A stretch of DNA of 26,867 bases from an uncultured Leptotrichia sp. (GTDB lineage Bacteria > Fusobacteriota > Fusobacteriia > Fusobacteriales > Leptotrichiaceae). Numbering within the stretch: the stretch's first letter is position 1; every line of letters starts with the position of its first letter. The position numbers and the translations under genes are program-made. The notes beneath the pieces were generated by a model. The model was not told where the DNA came from and searched no databases. It saw only the letters and a list, made by a program, of their open reading frames with translations. The stretch is from contig CALEXX010000038.1 in assembly GCA_937925095.1 (NCBI GenBank), positions 1 to 26,867 of the forward strand, read 5' to 3'. Below, piece after piece: positions 24,671 through 26,867 of the stretch.

Positions 24671-25507
24671 ATGAAAAATAAGAAAAAGATATCGGTGTTT
24701 TCAATCGTTTCAATGACTATATTAATAATATTGACAATATTTTTTATATTTCCTTTTTACTGGATTGCAACAGGGGCATTTAAAATACAGGAAGTTGCAA
24801 TAAGCATACCACCTGAATGGTTCCCGTTAAAACCTACATTGGAAAACTTTGACAAACTGTTAGTACCATTAACTTTAAGATGGTTCCTTAACTCAGTGAT
24901 AATAGCTCTTTCAACAACTATATTAGTATGTACTACAGCATCACTGGCAGGTTATGCTCTGGCAAAGAAAAAATTTCCAGGTGCAGGAATTATATTTATA
25001 GTATTTGTTGCGGCAATGGCACTGCCAAAACAGGTTATACTTATACCGCTTTTAAAATTTATTACAGAACTGGGATGGATAGATACATATAAAGCTCTTG
25101 TATTACCAGCTGTTGGATGGCCTTTTGGAGTATTCCTTATGAAGCAGTTTTCACATTCTGTTCCGAATGAACTTCTGGAGTCAGCAAGAATAGACGGATG
25201 TAATGAACTGAAAACATTCATAAGCATAGTACTTCCTATTATAAAACCTGGTATAGGTGCATTGGCAATTTTCACATTTATTGCCAGCTGGAATGATTAT
25301 TTTTCACAGTTGATATTTACAAACAGTGAAGCAATGAAAACTTTACCTTTAGGAGTTGCGGCAATGGCTCAAAGTGCTGAATTTTCATTGAACTATGGAC
25401 TGCTTATGGCAGGGGCATTACTGGCATCACTTCCTATGATATTAGTATTCCTGATGTTCCAAAACTACTTTACTCAAGGTGTAACAATGGGAGCAGTGAA
25501 AGGATAG
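24671..25507 (+). CDS. ABC sugar transporter permease 2 (MalG/UgpE type), probable sialic acid
   Basis: A 278-residue partner permease with six predicted helices. The EAA loop reads ESARIDGCNELKTFISIVLP. FPFYWIATGAFK near residue 25 and the end NYFTQGVTMGAVKG are hallmarks of the MalG/UgpE side. GGAGGA lies ahead of ATG 24671. No ATP-binding subunit gene is in the window, and none is found between these permeases and the catabolic genes, so the motor is probably a shared sugar ATPase (MsmK-type) encoded elsewhere, as in streptococcal sialic-acid uptake. Confidence 0.92.
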   Translation: MKNKKKISVFSIVSMTILIILTIFFIFPFYWIATGAFKIQEVAISIPPEWFPLKPTLENFDKLLVPLTLRWFLNSVIIALSTTILVCTTASLAGYALAKKKFPGAGIIFIVFVAAMALPKQVILIPLLKFITELGWIDTYKALVLPAVGWPFGVFLMKQFSHSVPNELLESARIDGCNELKTFISIVLPIIKPGIGALAIFTFIASWNDYFSQLIFTNSEAMKTLPLGVAAMAQSAEFSLNYGLLMAGALLASLPMILVFLMFQNYFTQGVTMGAVKG

Positions 25508-25511
25508 AATC

Positions 25512-25808
25512 ATGCTGGAAAATATTAAGGTAATGATGATAGGATGGTTTTACTACGGAATTTGGTTTATGGCAGGTTCTGTAATAGTAACTTCCCTCTT
25601 AAACAGAGTGTTTACAAAACTTTATATTCCACCACTTATAGTTAATGCAATCAGTGCAATGATTCTTCTGATAGGCTTTAAACTAGGTCTTCCTAATATG
25701 GGATATGCAATGTATTTTAATTATATGCCGGTGGTATTTGCAAGTGTAATGTATAATTTTATAATTTTTATCATAAGAAAGTTGAAAAAGAGATTGGAAG
25801 TGAAATAA
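25512..25808 (+). CDS. Small membrane protein in the sialic-acid operon, unknown function
   Basis: A 98-residue protein with three predicted hydrophobic segments (about 8-27, 38-55 and 65-86) and a basic C-terminus KKLKKRLE, which should be cytoplasmic. Its ribosome site AGGA is inside the end of the second permease (25500-25503), 4 bases separate the two genes, and its TAA overlaps the kinase ATG by one base, so it is firmly part of the operon. I do not recognise a family with confidence; small multi-pass proteins of DUF2651-like size are one possibility. An accessory role for the permease or outer envelope is a guess. Confidence 0.7.
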   Translation: MLENIKVMMIGWFYYGIWFMAGSVIVTSLLNRVFTKLYIPPLIVNAISAMILLIGFKLGLPNMGYAMYFNYMPVVFASVMYNFIIFIIRKLKKRLEVK

Positions 25809-26707
25809 TGTATTATATCTGCGTAGATATAGGAGGAACTTCAATAAAATATGGTGTTCTAAGTGAAAAGGGAGAAATATTCATAGATGGAACAATTTCG
25901 ACTAAAGTTACAGAAAAAGAAAATTTTATACTTTCAGATATAAAAAAGCTTGTAAGAAATATTCTTGATGAATATAAGAAATATGAGATAAAAGGAATTT
26001 GTGTATCAACCGCAGGTGTAGTCGATCCTGAAAAAGGGAAGATAGCTTTTGCAGGTCCTACGATTCCAAAATATACAGGAACCGAAATAAAAAAGGAACT
26101 GGAAAAGGAATTCTCACTTCCATGTGAAGTTGAAAATGATGTGAACTGTGCAGGTCTTGGAGAATACTGGAGAGGAGCCGGGAAAGGCTCTAAATCCATG
26201 GTGTGTATGACAATAGGTACAGGAATAGGTGGTTCTGTAATTTTAGATGGGAAACTTCTAAATGGAATTGGATATACTGCAGGAGAAATAGGTTATATGG
26301 ATGTAAATGGAAACCATATTCAGAATATAGCTTCGAGCAAGTATCTTGTGGAGAAGGTTCAGAAGGAAAAAAGAGAAAAAGAAGGAATAACTGATGCAAT
26401 AACAGGAGTTGATATATTTGAGCTTGCGAAAAAAGGAGATGAAATCTGTATAGCGGCAATAAATGAAATAATATCAAATCTTTCTGTAGGAATAAGAAAT
26501 ATAATGTATCTTCTTAATCCTGAAGTTATTGTTATCGGAGGAGGAATAACGGCTCAGAAGGAGTATCTTGAAGAAAAAATAAGAAAAGAAGTAAATGACG
26601 GCATGATAAGTGATATGTTCAGAAAAACCCGTATAGAACTGGCACAGCAGGGAAATCAGGCAGGACTTCTCGGTGCATTGTATAATTTTTTAAATAAAAA
26701 TGGATAA
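25808..26707 (+). CDS. nanK: ROK-family kinase, probable N-acetylmannosamine kinase (zinc-motif-less)
   Basis: Phosphorylates N-acetylmannosamine to ManNAc-6-phosphate after the lyase step. A 299-residue ROK protein: the ATP-binding DIGGT starts at Asp7, ENDVN places the catalytic Asp at 111, TIGTGIGG follows, and VIVIGGGI is near the C-terminus. The ROK zinc motif (His, then C-x-C-G-x-x-G-C) is absent: the histidine position is Tyr163 in GEIGYM, and the following segment NHIQNIASSKYL contains no cysteine. Glucokinase is the main alternative name, but the position between sialic-acid permeases and a NanA-type gene favours NanK. Confidence 0.8.
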   Translation: MYYICVDIGGTSIKYGVLSEKGEIFIDGTISTKVTEKENFILSDIKKLVRNILDEYKKYEIKGICVSTAGVVDPEKGKIAFAGPTIPKYTGTEIKKELEKEFSLPCEVENDVNCAGLGEYWRGAGKGSKSMVCMTIGTGIGGSVILDGKLLNGIGYTAGEIGYMDVNGNHIQNIASSKYLVEKVQKEKREKEGITDAITGVDIFELAKKGDEICIAAINEIISNLSVGIRNIMYLLNPEVIVIGGGITAQKEYLEEKIRKEVNDGMISDMFRKTRIELAQQGNQAGLLGALYNFLNKNG

Positions 26708-26773
26708 AATGAAAAATATATGATAATATAAAAAAAAAACTAAATATAGACTAATAAATGAAAGGACAGAATT

Positions 26774-26867
26774 ATGAGAGTAGATCTGGAAAAATTTAAA
26801 GGAATTTTTATGGCAATGTATTCAGCCTATGATGACAATGGAAATGTAGACAAGGAAAGAGTAAAAA
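26774..26867 (+). CDS. nanA: N-acetylneuraminate lyase, N-terminal fragment (runs off the window)
   Basis: Only the first 31 residues are visible, beginning MRVDLEKFKGIFMAM and continuing with a YDDNGNVDKERVK segment. This is the first strand and helix of the DapA/NanA class I aldolase barrel, in the streptococcal NanA style where YSAYDDNG-like text follows. AAAGGA (26761-26766) lies ahead. The lyase splits sialic acid to ManNAc and pyruvate. Dihydrodipicolinate synthase is the family alternative, but the operon context supports NanA. The catalytic lysine and tyrosine lie beyond the window. Confidence 0.78.
   Translation, partial: MRVDLEKFKGIFMAMYSAYDDNGNVDKERVK

Noticed and set aside
1..26867. 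CRISPR array, insertion sequence, prophage or toxin-antitoxin module
   Set aside because: No regularly spaced repeats, transposase, integrase or phage genes, and no small paired toxin/antitoxin frames are visible; the window is mostly core metabolism and transport.

Overview
This is AT-rich bacterial DNA (roughly one third G+C by eye) with dense co-directional genes, short gaps, strong AGGAGG-type ribosome sites and some TTG starts. The gene set points to the Fusobacteriota, most likely Leptotrichiaceae (a Leptotrichia-like, mouth- or mucosa-associated anaerobe): an accB-accC-asp23-amaP-nusB operon as in low-GC Gram-positives, a MliC-type periplasmic lysozyme inhibitor typical of diderms, a GapN dehydrogenase, an archaeal-type Ogg2 glycosylase and a sialic-acid locus. 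The genus is inferred from overall resemblance, not from a marker gene.

Layout. 1-33 is the 3' end of a tRNA gene. 328-3418 is a four-gene ECF transporter (S, T and two ATPases), followed by a serine hydrolase and gapN (to 5885). After a promoter and a leader containing an intrinsic terminator, 6002-13932 carries a cysteine desulfurase, a metallophosphoesterase, a large ParB-like protein of unknown role, a HAD phosphatase and DNA polymerase III alpha (dnaE). A strong promoter at 13934-13962 starts the acc operon: biotin-carrier-like protein, accC, asp23, amaP, nusB and a small membrane protein, ending at a terminator near 17688. A convergent gene on the minus strand (17814-18170) encodes the lysozyme inhibitor. 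18349-21975 holds comM/yifB, an HSL-type esterase, ogg2 and thioredoxin, closed by a terminator at 22044-22093. From 22159 to the window end runs a sialic-acid operon: lipoprotein binding protein, two permeases, a small membrane protein, a ROK kinase and the start of N-acetylneuraminate lyase.

How it fits together. The last region takes up host sialic acid and begins its breakdown (lyase to ManNAc plus pyruvate, then ManNAc kinase). It has no ATPase gene, so it probably borrows a shared one encoded elsewhere. The lysozyme inhibitor also suits life on mucosa. GapN, thioredoxin, Ogg2 and the acc operon are housekeeping or redox functions.

The strongest anomaly is the accB-like protein: its biotinyl-type domain has Gly97 where the biotin-accepting lysine should be, although it sits directly before an intact accC. 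Other points worth following are an ECF ATPase with no ABC signature, a terminator inside the leader of the cysteine-desulfurase operon, a hairpin that folds a distant ribosome site into register, a DnaE whose PHP domain has lost several metal ligands, and helically phased A/T-tract repeats before the sialic-acid promoter.
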